In this document: positions 55,108-63,617 of the stretch, piece after piece
Layout: every line of letters begins with the position of its first letter
How positions within the stretch are numbered: position 1 is the stretch's first letter
From: Pseudomonas abieticivorans
GTDB lineage: Bacteria > Pseudomonadota > Gammaproteobacteria > Pseudomonadales > Pseudomonadaceae
Assembly (NCBI RefSeq): GCF_023509015.1
Contig: NZ_CP094975.1
Span: forward strand, 255,501 to 319,500
Length of the DNA stretch: 64,000 nt
Direction: 5' to 3'
Translations under genes and position numbers: made by a program
The notes under the pieces: model-generated
Databases searched by the model: none
The model's input: only the letters and a program-made list of their open reading frames with translations
Told to the model about the DNA's origin: nothing

Positions 55108-56765
55108 GCGCCTTGATCCAAGTGCAAGACCTGAGCGTCAGTTACCACAACGCTGGCCGGGTGACCAACGCCGTGCGCTCGCTGTCCTTCAGCATCGCCG
55201 AGGGTGAAACCCTGGCGATTGTCGGTGAGTCCGGCTCGGGCAAGACCACCATGGCCAGCGCGCTGCTGGGCCTGTTGCCGAGCAGCGCACGCATCACCGG
55301 CGGCAGCCTGCGCGTGGCAGGCGTGGACATCAGCCACACCCGTGAGCGGGCCAAGCGCGCGTTGCGTGGGCGGGTGATCGGCCTGGTGCCGCAAGACCCC
55401 ATGGTCAGCCTGAACCCGACCTTGAGCATCGGCCGGCAGATCGGCGAAAGCCTGATGCTGGCCCACGGCAAGCGCTACCCTTCGCTTGATGCCGACGTAC
55501 TCGAACTGCTTGAACAGGTCGGCCTGGACGACCCCGAACTGCGCGCCCGGCAATACCCCCATGAGCTGTCTGGCGGCATGCGCCAACGGGTGCTGATCGC
55601 CATCGCCCTGGCGGGCAAGCCGCAGCTGATCATTGCCGACGAACCCACCAGCGCCCTGGACGTGACCGTGCAGCGCAAGATCCTCGATCACCTGGAACAG
55701 TTGGTGAAGGCCCGGGGTATCTCCTTGCTGATCATCACCCACGACCTGGGCGTGGCACTGGACCGTGCCGACCGGGTGCTGGTGATGAGAAACGGTGAGC
55801 TGGTGGAACAAGGGCCGGCGCGCCAGGTGCTGTCGGCGCCCAGCCATGCCTACACCCGCGAACTGCTCGCGGCAGCACCGGCGTTTGGCAATGGCCAGCG
55901 GCCGGTGCCGTTCAAGGCAAATGGCGCAACAGCGTTGTTGAGCCTGGAACATGTGGCCAAGCAGTACCGGTTGCCGGCCCGCAAAGGCCAGGCCGAGCAC
56001 TTTCACGCCCTGCAGGATTTGAGTTTCGAGGTGTTCGCGGGGCAGACGCTGGCCATTGTCGGCGAATCAGGTTCGGGCAAAAGCACCAGCCTGCGCATCG
56101 CCTTGGGCCTGGAGCAACCCAGCCAGGGTCGCGTGCGCCTGGACGGCCAAGACCTCACTGGCCTGAGCTGGCAACAGTTCCGCCCACTGCGCCAGCGGGT
56201 GCAACTGGTGCAGCAGAATCCCTTCGCCTCGTTGAACCCGCGCTTCACTATTTTCGACAGTGTGGTTGAACCGCTGGTGTCGTTCGGCTTGTCGAAGGGC
56301 CAGGCGCTGAAACAGGCGGCCCGCCAGTTGATGGATCAGGTGCAGTTGCCGGCCCGCTACCTGGACTGCCTGCCACGGGAATTGTCCGGCGGCCAGCGCC
56401 AACGGGTGGCCATCGCCCGCGCGTTGGCGTTGAAGCCGGATTTGCTGCTGCTGGATGAGCCGGTGTCGGCCCTGGACGTGTCGGTGCAGGCGCAGATCCT
56501 CGACCTGTTGCGCACCTTGCAGGCCGAGTTGGGGGTGGCCTACGTGCTGGTGTCCCACGACCTGGCGGTGGTGGAAAGCCTGGCCCATCAAGTGCTGGTG
56601 TTGCGCCAAGGGCAGGTGGTGGAGCGCGGGGCGGCGAGCCAGGTGTTGAATACGCCTGGGCACCGGTACACGCAGGAATTGTTGGACGCCATCCCGGGGC
56701 GGGCCGCTTCTGTTGGAGCGGCCCGCCCCGGTTCATCCGCGAAGACCGCGTCGCGGTATGCCTGA
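55104..56765 (+). CDS. Peptide-type ABC transporter, fused double ATP-binding protein (DppD-DppF)
   Basis: A 553-residue protein with two complete ABC domains. Domain 1 (about 1-260) has [24 protein letters not shown] and [12 protein letters not shown]. Domain 2 (about 270-530) has [24 protein letters not shown] and [12 protein letters not shown]. Each has the oligopeptide C-terminal HRYTQELL or HAYTRELL block. The last residues after LLDAIPGRA come from an inverted REP element at 56711-56744, so the ancestral stop was probably earlier. It powers the two permeases above. Confidence 0.92.
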   Translation: MSALIQVQDLSVSYHNAGRVTNAVRSLSFSIAEGETLAIVGESGSGKTTMASALLGLLPSSARITGGSLRVAGVDISHTRERAKRALRGRVIGLVPQDPMVSLNPTLSIGRQIGESLMLAHGKRYPSLDADVLELLEQVGLDDPELRARQYPHELSGGMRQRVLIAIALAGKPQLIIADEPTSALDVTVQRKILDHLEQLVKARGISLLIITHDLGVALDRADRVLVMRNGELVEQGPARQVLSAPSHAYTRELLAAAPAFGNGQRPVPFKANGATALLSLEHVAKQYRLPARKGQAEHFHALQDLSFEVFAGQTLAIVGESGSGKSTSLRIALGLEQPSQGRVRLDGQDLTGLSWQQFRPLRQRVQLVQQNPFASLNPRFTIFDSVVEPLVSFGLSKGQALKQAARQLMDQVQLPARYLDCLPRELSGGQRQRVAIARALALKPDLLLLDEPVSALDVSVQAQILDLLRTLQAELGVAYVLVSHDLAVVESLAHQVLVLRQGQVVERGAASQVLNTPGHRYTQELLDAIPGRAASVGAARPGSSAKTASRYA

Positions 56766-56809
56766 TTCAATGCGCTGGCCTTTTCGCGGATGAATCCGCT
56801 CCTACAGGG
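56711..56809. repeat. Inverted pair of REP elements
   Basis: A copy in reverse orientation (56711-56744, containing GGAGCGG and TTCATCCGCGAAG) and one forward copy (56781-56809, TTCGCGGATGAATCCGCTCC followed by TACAGG) flank about 36 bases. The structure is that of pseudomonad REP doublets. The left copy lies inside the 3' end of the ATPase gene. Confidence 0.75.
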
Positions 56810-56913
56810 TCGGTGTTCACCCAGTCACGCAGCTCGCGGCGACCGGCCGTGCCACACAGCAAGGCGCGCAGGGTGGCGAATCGGGGCTTGGCAGCGGCGG
56901 GAATAGACGGCAT
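56767..56913 (-). CDS. Possible small protein ending in a REP element
   Basis: A 48-codon frame, MPSIPAAAKPRFATLRALLC..., preceded by GAGAG seven bases from its ATG at 56913. Its last codons (VGADSSAKRP) are REP-encoded. It has no known motif. Expression is doubtful but the ribosome site is adequate. Confidence 0.3.
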   Translation of the reverse strand: MPSIPAAAKPRFATLRALLCGTAGRRELRDWVNTDPVGADSSAKRPAH

Positions 56914-57028
56914 TGTCGTGCTCTCATTTTGCGTTGAATCCAGTAGGTCGAGGCCCGCCGTGCAGCACCATGCCAAACACCCCTCCTTTGCACAGGACTT
57001 ACTCTACCGGCCCTTCTGGAGACACTGG

Positions 57029-57793
57029 ATGCACGCTCGACACCCCCTCGCGACGCTGACCTGGCTGTTCGCGGGCCTGATCGCGTCAAGCACCACCTAC
57101 GCCGAACCCAAGCCCGACACCATGGTGTACTTGAGCACCGTGGCCCCCAGCATCGAGCAAGACATCCGCTACGCCAGCGCCCACAACTTCACCGGGCACC
57201 CGCTCGACGGTTACGCCGCTGCCCAGTGTGTGCTGTCGCTGGACGCGGCCCAGGCGCTGGGCCGGGTGCAGGCTGCGTTGCGTTCGCAAGGCCTGGGCTT
57301 GAAGGTCTTCGATTGCTATCGCCCTGCCCGGGCGGTCGCCGACATGGGGCGTTTCGCCTCGCAGCCAGGCGACCCGCGCAAGGCCGAGTTCTACCCCAGG
57401 GTGCACAAGCAGGACTTCTGGCGGTTGGGCTACGTGGCCCGCGTGTCCAATCACTCCAGGGGTGCCACGTTGGACCTGACCCTGGTGGGCCCCGACGCGC
57501 TGCCGGCCCAAACCTGGACCCCAGCGAGCGCGCAAGTCGATTGTGCCGCGCCCTACGGCCAACGTTGGCATGACGGTGCCCTGGACATGGGCACCGGATT
57601 TGACTGTTTCGACGAACGCGCCCATACCCAGGCGCCCATGATCAGCGCCACCGCCCGGCAGAACCGCCAACGGTTGGCCAGCGCCATGGCCAAGGAGGGT
57701 TTTGCCGGGTATTCGGGCGAGTGGTGGCACTTCACTTTCAAGGGCGTGGGCGCTCCAGCCAAGGTCATGGACTTCCCCATTACGGCGCCCTGA
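57029..57793 (+). CDS. D-alanyl-D-alanine dipeptidase, M15 family (VanX/DdpX-like), exported
   Basis: A 254-residue zinc peptidase. The signal peptide runs to STTYAEP. Zinc ligands and catalytic residues are in SNHSRGATLDLTLV (SxHxxGxAxD-type, Thr for one Ala), DMGTGFDCFDE and EWWHFTF. FDCYRPARAV carries the substrate-binding arginine. GGAG eight bases upstream fixes the ATG at 57029. VanX-type enzymes cut D-Ala-D-Ala. In E. coli ddpX heads an operon with a D,D-dipeptide ABC importer, and here the same gene types are neighbours on one strand, about 260 bases and a REP pair apart. Confidence 0.88.
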   Translation: MHARHPLATLTWLFAGLIASSTTYAEPKPDTMVYLSTVAPSIEQDIRYASAHNFTGHPLDGYAAAQCVLSLDAAQALGRVQAALRSQGLGLKVFDCYRPARAVADMGRFASQPGDPRKAEFYPRVHKQDFWRLGYVARVSNHSRGATLDLTLVGPDALPAQTWTPASAQVDCAAPYGQRWHDGALDMGTGFDCFDERAHTQAPMISATARQNRQRLASAMAKEGFAGYSGEWWHFTFKGVGAPAKVMDFPITAP

Positions 57794-57898
57794 TGGGAAG
57801 CCTTTCCTTCGCAACATCGCTACATTTATTAGCCATTGAGCCCTACCCAGTGCGGTGCTAGTTTCTGCGCACAGACACTGATCAAGGAAGGTTGCGCC

Positions 57899-58609
57899 AT
57901 GAAAGGCTGGCCGCTGTTGATGCTGTTTTTTCCATTGGCCGCGCTCGCGCAGGTCCCGGATACCAGTGACCAATTGATCGTGGTCACCACGAAAAACTGG
58001 ACCGATACCCAAGGCACCGCCCAGCGCTATGAACGCCAGGGTGGCAGCTTCAAAAAGTACCAGGCGCCCTTCGCGGTGGTGATCGGCAAGAACGGAATGG
58101 CCTGGGGCCAGGGCTTGGTCCCCGTTGAGCCCGGCGCCGACCCGGTCAAACGGGAAGGCGATGGCAAGGCACCGGCCGGGGTGTTCAAATTGGGCACCGC
58201 GTTTGGTTATGACAGCCGGGCCGAGACAAAAATGCCTTACCTTGCCGCAAGCCCAACCGTGGAATGCGTGGATGACAGCACCTCCTCCCACTACAACACG
58301 CTGGTCGACACCACCACGGTGCAAAAGGATTGGAGCAGCGCCGAGCAGATGCGCCGTAACGATGACCTCTACCGCAAGGGTATTTTCATTCAGCACAACA
58401 CCCCTGCGACTGCGACGGCAGGTTCGTGCATCTTTTTCCACATCTGGCGCAATCCCACCTCCCCGACACTGGGCTGCACGGCCATGGACCCCGCCAGCCT
58501 CTCCGGTTTGCTGACCTGGCTTGATCCGCAACAGGCTCCGCTGTTGGTGCAAATGCCAGAAGCGCAGTACGAGCATTATCGCCAGCAATGGCACCTGCCG
58601 GCTCGATAA
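57899..58609 (+). CDS. L,D-transpeptidase family protein (YkuD-type fold)
   Basis: A 236-residue protein with a signal peptide (MKGWPLLMLFFPLAALAQ). The catalytic domain has GKAPAGVFKLGTAFGY, IFIQHNTPATATAGSCIFFHIWR and the cysteine motif SPTLGCTAMDP, which corresponds to the HGC-type active site of L,D-transpeptidases. These periplasmic enzymes form 3-3 cross-links or attach lipoprotein to peptidoglycan; this branch may instead be a hydrolase. The AAGGAAGG ribosome site fixes the ATG. It follows the VanX-like gene by 105 bases, so both may act on peptidoglycan stems. Confidence 0.82.
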   Translation: MKGWPLLMLFFPLAALAQVPDTSDQLIVVTTKNWTDTQGTAQRYERQGGSFKKYQAPFAVVIGKNGMAWGQGLVPVEPGADPVKREGDGKAPAGVFKLGTAFGYDSRAETKMPYLAASPTVECVDDSTSSHYNTLVDTTTVQKDWSSAEQMRRNDDLYRKGIFIQHNTPATATAGSCIFFHIWRNPTSPTLGCTAMDPASLSGLLTWLDPQQAPLLVQMPEAQYEHYRQQWHLPAR

Positions 58610-58621
58610 AATTCCGTTTTA

Positions 58622-58700
58622 TGGAACCCAATTCCAAATAAATCACCGTTTGGGCAAAAAGCAGTTGTCAAACCTCTTGGATTTTTGGAATATGATTCCA
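58622..58700. promoter_or_regulatory. Two IclR-type palindromes upstream of the flavin dehydrogenase gene
   Basis: TGGAA-CCCAA-TTCCA (58622-58636) and TGGAA-TATGA-TTCCA (58686-58700) are exact TGGAA-N5-TTCCA palindromes with centres 64 bp apart. A further TTCCA half-site lies at 58714-58718. The layout equals the E. coli IclR operator pattern TGGAA-N5-TTCCA. A TTGTCA -35-like hexamer at 58665 places the second palindrome over the -10 region. No IclR gene lies in the window. Confidence 0.58.
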
Positions 58701-58737
58701 ATAAAAGCATAAATTCCAAAAGAGGTAGATATACGCC

Positions 58738-60477
58738 ATGAAACCCCACCTGCCGCATTGGGATCAGGAAGTCGACCTGCTGGTGTTCGGCGCCGGCACC
58801 GCTGGCATGACCACCGCGCTGATGGCCAGCCACCACGGGCTGGACGTGTTGCTGTGCGAGAAAACCGCAGCAGTGGGCGGCATCAGTGCCACCTCGGGCG
58901 GCACCACCTGGGTACCCGGCACCACCCAGAGCCAGCGCGCTGGGGTCGCCGACAAGGTGGAGGATGCCGCCACCTTTCTCAAGGCGGTGGTCGGCGAGCG
59001 CGGTGGCCAGGCCCTGCGCGAGGCGTTCCTGGCCTGCGGGCCACAGGCGATCGACGAGCTGGAGCGCATCAGTGAAGTGAAATTTATCGCCGCCGTCGCC
59101 CACCCCGACTACGTCAGCGGCCCGGGCGCCGCGTTCGGTGGCAGGGCCCTGGCACCGATCGCCTTCGATGGCCGGCTACTCGGCAAGGACTTTGCCCGGG
59201 TGCGGCCACCGCGTCCGGAGTTCATGGGCTTGGGCGGCATGATGGTGCCCCGAGCAGACCTCGATGCGTTGCTCTCACCGTTCGCCTCAGTGAAAAACCT
59301 GACCCGCACCTTGAGCGTGGTCGGGCGCTATTGCCGCGACCGCCTCAGCCATGCCCGGGGCACGAACCTGGTGATGGGCAACGCCTTGGTCGCCCGGCTG
59401 TTCTACAGCCTGCGCCAACAAAACGTGGCCATCCGTTTTGAAACACCCTTGCACGAGCTGATCCTGGAAAACGGCCAGGTAGTGGGCGCCGTGGTGCTGC
59501 ATAACGGCCAACCGCAGCGCATTCGCGCACGCCGTGGCGTGGTATTGGCCACCGGTGGCGTAACCCGCCACCCTACCCTGCGCAAGCAACTGTTCCCGGC
59601 CGCCGCCCAGCCGCTTTCACTGTCGCCCCTGACCCATACCGGCGATGGCATCGACCAGGCGCTCAAAGCCAACGCGCAACTGGACAACGGCCACGACAGC
59701 CCCGGCCTGTGGATGCCTTGCTCGATCCGCACCGACAAAAACGGCTACCAGGCCGTGTGGCCGCACATCTTGCTGGACCGCGCCAAGCCAGGGCTGATCG
59801 CGGTCAACGGCCGGGGCCTGCGTTTCGTCAACGAGTCCGATTCCTACCACGACTTTGTCATGGGCATGCTGGCCGACAACAGCGCCACCGCCCACCTGAT
59901 TTGCGACGAAGCGTTCCTGCGGCGCTACGGGCTGGGCCTGGTGATGCCGTTGCGCAGCGGAGCCAACATCGCCCGCTTCGTCAAGGCCGGCTACCTGGTC
60001 AAAGGCCGCACCCTGGCCGAGCTTGCCGGCAAATTGAAGGTAGACGCCCAAGGCCTGGAAACCACCGTGAACAGCTACAACACCGCGGCCGCCCGCGGTG
60101 AAGACCCCGCGTTCGGCCGTGGCGCCAGCCCCATGAACCGCTACAATGGCGACCCGCAACAAACGCCCAACCCTTGCGTACGGCCACTGGGCCAGGGCCC
60201 CTATTACGCGGTCACCGTGCAACCGGCTGACCTGGCCTGCAGTGCGGGCTTGAGCGGCAACGCCGATGGCCAGGTGCTGGACACCCAGGGCCAGGTGATC
60301 GAAGGGCTGTATGCCTGCGGCAATGACCTGACCTCGATCTTTCGCGGCACCTACCCAGGCCCGGGGACCACGCTGGGGCCGGCGATTGTGTTTGGCTGGC
60401 GGGTGGCGCGGCATGCGGCGGGTATTGGCCAGGCGGCTGTCAACGCCTCGGAACGCAGCGCGGCCATGGCCCGTTGA
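58738..60477 (+). CDS. FAD-dependent oxidoreductase, 3-ketosteroid dehydrogenase / fumarate reductase flavoprotein family
   Basis: A 579-residue FAD_binding_2 protein. The dinucleotide motif is VDLLVFGAGTAGMTTALMASHHG with VLLCEK. SATSGGTTWVPGT, GVVLATGGVTRHP and the C-terminal GLYACGNDLTSIFRGTYPGPGTTLGPAIVFGWRVARHA are typical of 3-ketosteroid delta-1-dehydrogenase-like enzymes. These desaturate or reduce ketones and enoates on ring substrates. It lacks a signal peptide. Two IclR-type palindromes occupy its promoter, implying an aromatic or short-acid inducer. Downstream genes on the other strand encode a LigI-like lactonase and CHA-aldolase-like enzyme. The substrate is unknown. Confidence 0.87.
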   Translation: MKPHLPHWDQEVDLLVFGAGTAGMTTALMASHHGLDVLLCEKTAAVGGISATSGGTTWVPGTTQSQRAGVADKVEDAATFLKAVVGERGGQALREAFLACGPQAIDELERISEVKFIAAVAHPDYVSGPGAAFGGRALAPIAFDGRLLGKDFARVRPPRPEFMGLGGMMVPRADLDALLSPFASVKNLTRTLSVVGRYCRDRLSHARGTNLVMGNALVARLFYSLRQQNVAIRFETPLHELILENGQVVGAVVLHNGQPQRIRARRGVVLATGGVTRHPTLRKQLFPAAAQPLSLSPLTHTGDGIDQALKANAQLDNGHDSPGLWMPCSIRTDKNGYQAVWPHILLDRAKPGLIAVNGRGLRFVNESDSYHDFVMGMLADNSATAHLICDEAFLRRYGLGLVMPLRSGANIARFVKAGYLVKGRTLAELAGKLKVDAQGLETTVNSYNTAAARGEDPAFGRGASPMNRYNGDPQQTPNPCVRPLGQGPYYAVTVQPADLACSAGLSGNADGQVLDTQGQVIEGLYACGNDLTSIFRGTYPGPGTTLGPAIVFGWRVARHAAGIGQAAVNASERSAAMAR

Positions 60478-60510
60478 TAAAGGGTTCTGACGAAGGGCTA
60501 GGCACATTTG

Positions 60511-60609
60511 GCTAGCTCATTTCGCGAGCTCGGCTTCAGCGCTGCGGGCTTGGCTGGTGCGCTGAACGTGTCCACGCCAACCGTCAACGAAGAGTGCTTG
60601 CCCTCATAG
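60511..60609 (+). pseudogene. Possible remnant of a LysR-type regulator helix-turn-helix
   Basis: The frame reads SSFRELGFSAAGLAGALNVSTPTVN before a stop at 60607. It resembles the LysR-family N-terminal pattern F-x-x-ELGSFSAAA-x-x-LNVSTPTVS. There is no start codon, and the rest of the gene is missing. It overlaps the end of the convergent amidohydrolase gene. Similarity is by eye only and could be chance. Confidence 0.3.
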
Positions 60610-61554
60610 CGTTTGGAACCCAAACAACACCGCGGGATTGTCCACCAAAATCGCACTGCGCTGTTGTTCAGACGGCGCCCACTGCCCCAACAAATTGAAC
60701 AGGCTCAGGTCATCCGGCACTGGCGTCTCCCCCGCCTGCGCCGCCGGGTGCGGCCAGTTCGAGCCCCAGACCACGCGCTCCGGTGCCGCGGCAAGGTAAC
60801 TGCGAGCAACCTGCGAGGTATCGCCATAGCCGGGCGGCCCCACCCGGGTATCCATGTAGGCACCGGACAGTTTGACCCAGCCCCGCCCGCTGTCCAGCGC
60901 GCGGCGCACCACCTTGTACGCATCCGAAGTCACGCCCGCCGGTTGCGGCACATGGCCCATGTGGTCGAACACCACGGGCGTGGGCAGCGTGAGCAAGCGA
61001 TCGGACAACTCCACCAACTGCGCGGCAGGCATGTAGAACTGCATGTGCCAGCCCAGTGGGTGGATGCGCTGTGCAAGCAGTTCGATGTCTTGCGGGCGCA
61101 CCGGGTTGGTTCGGCCGAACAGCACGCGAATCCCCCGCACCCCACGCGCATGCATGTCTGCCAACGCAGCGTCGCTGATGCTCGGGTCAATGACTGCGAT
61201 ACCTCGGGCCGAGTGCCCCATTTGCGCCAAGGCGTCGAGCAGGCAAGCATTGTCGGTGCCATAGGCCGACGGCGTGACGATCACGTTGCGGGTGGTGCCC
61301 AAACGGCGTTGCAACACACGGTAGTCGGCCACCGTCGCATGTGCCGGGGTCAGCCTGGCGCCTGGCACGAAGGGGAAGCGATTGTCGTAGATATGATGAT
61401 GGCAATCGCAGGCGCCCGGTGGGGCCGCAAACAGGGGCTTGGTCGGTAACGCTGGCTCAGCGGCGGCCAACACGCGGCCGACACCGAACATCATCATACC
61501 CGTGGTGGCCAGGCCACCCAGCACTGCCCTGCGGCTGTACGGTAATTGCGTCAT
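60604..61554 (-). CDS. Amidohydrolase family 2 protein, 2-pyrone-4,6-dicarboxylate lactonase (LigI)-like, with Tat signal
   Basis: A 316-residue TIM-barrel hydrolase. After YSRRAVLGGLATTGMMMFGVGRVLAAA, a twin-arginine signal, comes PPGACDCHHHIYD with the His pair of the family. RNVIVTPSAYGTDNACLLDAL, ARGIAVIDPSISDAAL, GVRGIRVLFGR, PLGWHMQFYM, TPVVFDHMGHVPQ and WGSNWPHP follow the LigI layout. LigI opens the lactone PDC in 4,5-cleavage of protocatechuate and gallate. Export is unusual for such an enzyme. It is the last gene of a reverse-strand operon after TerC, a citrate-type transporter and an RraA/CHA-aldolase. GGGGAA precedes the ATG. Confidence 0.85.
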   Translation of the reverse strand: MTQLPYSRRAVLGGLATTGMMMFGVGRVLAAAEPALPTKPLFAAPPGACDCHHHIYDNRFPFVPGARLTPAHATVADYRVLQRRLGTTRNVIVTPSAYGTDNACLLDALAQMGHSARGIAVIDPSISDAALADMHARGVRGIRVLFGRTNPVRPQDIELLAQRIHPLGWHMQFYMPAAQLVELSDRLLTLPTPVVFDHMGHVPQPAGVTSDAYKVVRRALDSGRGWVKLSGAYMDTRVGPPGYGDTSQVARSYLAAAPERVVWGSNWPHPAAQAGETPVPDDLSLFNLLGQWAPSEQQRSAILVDNPAVLFGFQTL

Positions 61555-61576
61555 TGAAGTTCCCCGCTCGTTATTG

Positions 61577-62263
61577 TTATTGAGAAAAATGCACCCGGTT
61601 CGAGCGCCTGATCAGCCAACCAACGCCCACCACTGCCAGCGCCCCGCTGCCAGCCGCCAGGTAATGCAGTACTTGCCCGGCCACCGGCAACCACCCCGCC
61701 ACCAGGCGATCGGTCACGGCCATGCCGCCCGCCACCCAGCCCAACAGCCCGGCCCCCAGCACGATGACCCAGGGAAAACGCTCCATCACGGCCAGGACCA
61801 AACGGCTGCCCCAGACAATGATCACGATGCTGATCAGCACGCCCAACGACACGATGAAAAGGTCACCTCCTGCCGCGCTGGCCACGGCCACCACATTGTC
61901 CAGCGACATCACCGCATCAGCGACGATGAGGGTGCGCACCGCAGACAAAAAGGTCGCGCCGCCATCGATTTCGGCGTCGTCATCACTGGCCGCCAACAGC
62001 TTGATGCCGATCCACAGCAACAGCAGCGCGCCGACGATTTTCAGGCCCGGTAGGCCGAGCAGCTTCACCGCGCACACCAACATCAGAATGCGCAGCACGA
62101 CCGCGCCGGCCACGCCCAGCAGTACCGCTTTGCGCCGCAGGTGCGCCGGCAGGTTGCGCGATGCCAACGCGATGACGATGGCGTTGTCGCCACCCAGCAA
62201 CAGGTCCAGCAATACGATTTGCGGTAACGTGGACCAGGCGATGGCCTCGAAAAAAGCGTGCAT
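61577..62263 (-). CDS. TerC family integral membrane protein (YjbE-type)
   Basis: A protein of about 228 residues with seven or so hydrophobic helices. The family's metal-coordinating elements are present: VLLDLLLGGDNAIVIALASRNLP in the first half and LIVADAVMSLDNVVAVASAAGGD in the second. TerC proteins have been linked to tellurite resistance and manganese export or metal loading of exported proteins. ATG at 62263 is preferred to a TTG at 62278. It lies 24 bases after the transporter gene and 22 before the exported lactonase, so metal supply to that zinc enzyme is an attractive but unproven idea. Confidence 0.88.
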   Translation of the reverse strand: MHAFFEAIAWSTLPQIVLLDLLLGGDNAIVIALASRNLPAHLRRKAVLLGVAGAVVLRILMLVCAVKLLGLPGLKIVGALLLLWIGIKLLAASDDDAEIDGGATFLSAVRTLIVADAVMSLDNVVAVASAAGGDLFIVSLGVLISIVIIVWGSRLVLAVMERFPWVIVLGAGLLGWVAGGMAVTDRLVAGWLPVAGQVLHYLAAGSGALAVVGVGWLIRRSNRVHFSQ

Positions 62264-62287
62264 ACAAGGGTCTCGCAAGTTTAAAAG

Positions 62288-63577
62288 TCAGTGGGCGAAA
62301 ACCGGTACGATCCCCGTCAGCAACGCGATGGCCAACAGGATCAAGCTGCTGATAAACGACCATTTGAGGGTGAAGCGCTGGCTCTCGGCGTAGTCCAGGT
62401 CGAGCATGCTGACCACCAGGTAGGTCGAGGCCACCAACGGGCTCAAGATGTGCACCGGCTGCCCCACCAGGGAGGCGCGGGCCATTTCGATGGCGCTGAT
62501 GCCATGGTGCTGGGCGGTTTGCGCAAGGATCGGCAAAATGCCGAAATAGAACACGTCATTGGAGACCAGCCACGTCACCGGGATGCTCAGCAAAGCGGTG
62601 ATCAACGCCATGTAAGGGCCCAGGCTGTCTGGCACCACCTGCACCAGGCCACTGGCCACGGCGTTGGCCATGCCCGCGCCGTTAAGCACGCCGGTAAAAA
62701 CGCCCGCAGCGAAGATCAGGCTGGACACCGCCAGTATCGGCGGCGCATGCAATGCCAGTTGGTCATGCTGCGCCTTGAGGCTGGGGAAGTTCACCACCAG
62801 CGCGATGCACGCCGCCACCATGAACAGGTAGCTGAGCGGCAGCACTTCCAGGCACAGGCCCACCAGCAGCGCGACAGTCAGCAACCAGTTGAAATAAAAA
62901 CGCCACCCCCCCTGCCCGCGATGCTGGCTGCGTTCGGCGAAGTCACCGTTCAAATCGATCGCCCCACCCAAGCGCGCCCGCTCGCGGCGGCCGAACAGGT
63001 AGGCGAGCACAAACGTCCAGGCCACGCAACCGAGCAGTGCCGGCAGCATGGGCACGAACATCTGGCCCACGTCCACGTGCATGGCGGTGGCCGCTCGCGC
63101 CGTCGGCCCGCCCCACGGCACCATGTTGCCCAGGCCCGCCACCTGCAGCAGCAGGCAGCACACCATCGGCAACGACAGGCCCAAGCGTTTGTAAATCGGC
63201 AAGAAGGCCGACAGCACGATCATGTAGATGGTCGCCCCATCGCCATCCAGCGCGACGATGAACGCCAACGCCACGGTGCCGATGAAGATCCGCACCGGGT
63301 CGCCCTTCACCGCGCCGACGATGCGTGACACCAGCGGGTCGAACATCCCGGCCTCGGTCATGGTCAGGAAGTACAGCATGGCGAAGATCATCAGCACCCC
63401 GTTGGGTGCGACCATCTTCAGCCCGTCGATCACGTACCTGGGCAGGTCCGCGTAGAAGCCGCCGATCAAGGCAAATAGGGTGGGGATCAAGATCAGTGCG
63501 GTCAGCGCCGAGAGCTTCTTGCTCATCAGAAAATAGATAAAGCAGGCCAACATGATGAAGCTGAGCAACATGAGCAT
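62288..63577 (-). CDS. CitMHS family citrate-divalent metal:H+ symporter
   Basis: A 429-residue inner-membrane transporter with about twelve helices. The start MLMLLSFIMLACFIYFLMSKKLSALTALILIPTLFALIGG and VALDGDGATIYMIVLSAFLPIYKRLG, VPWGGPTARAATAMHVD and SNDVFYFGILPILAQTA are hallmarks of CitMHS proteins. AGGAA lies seven bases before the ATG at 63577; longer frames run into the upstream gene. It would import a tri- or dicarboxylate complexed with Mg2+ or another metal. Given the neighbours, a tricarboxylate of the PDC/oxalomesaconate type is a plausible cargo. Confidence 0.9.
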   Translation of the reverse strand: MLMLLSFIMLACFIYFLMSKKLSALTALILIPTLFALIGGFYADLPRYVIDGLKMVAPNGVLMIFAMLYFLTMTEAGMFDPLVSRIVGAVKGDPVRIFIGTVALAFIVALDGDGATIYMIVLSAFLPIYKRLGLSLPMVCCLLLQVAGLGNMVPWGGPTARAATAMHVDVGQMFVPMLPALLGCVAWTFVLAYLFGRRERARLGGAIDLNGDFAERSQHRGQGGWRFYFNWLLTVALLVGLCLEVLPLSYLFMVAACIALVVNFPSLKAQHDQLALHAPPILAVSSLIFAAGVFTGVLNGAGMANAVASGLVQVVPDSLGPYMALITALLSIPVTWLVSNDVFYFGILPILAQTAQHHGISAIEMARASLVGQPVHILSPLVASTYLVVSMLDLDYAESQRFTLKWSFISSLILLAIALLTGIVPVFAH

Positions 63578-63617
63578 GGCGGGTTCCTGTTTCTTATAGT
63601 TGTTCAGGTGTTGCGAA

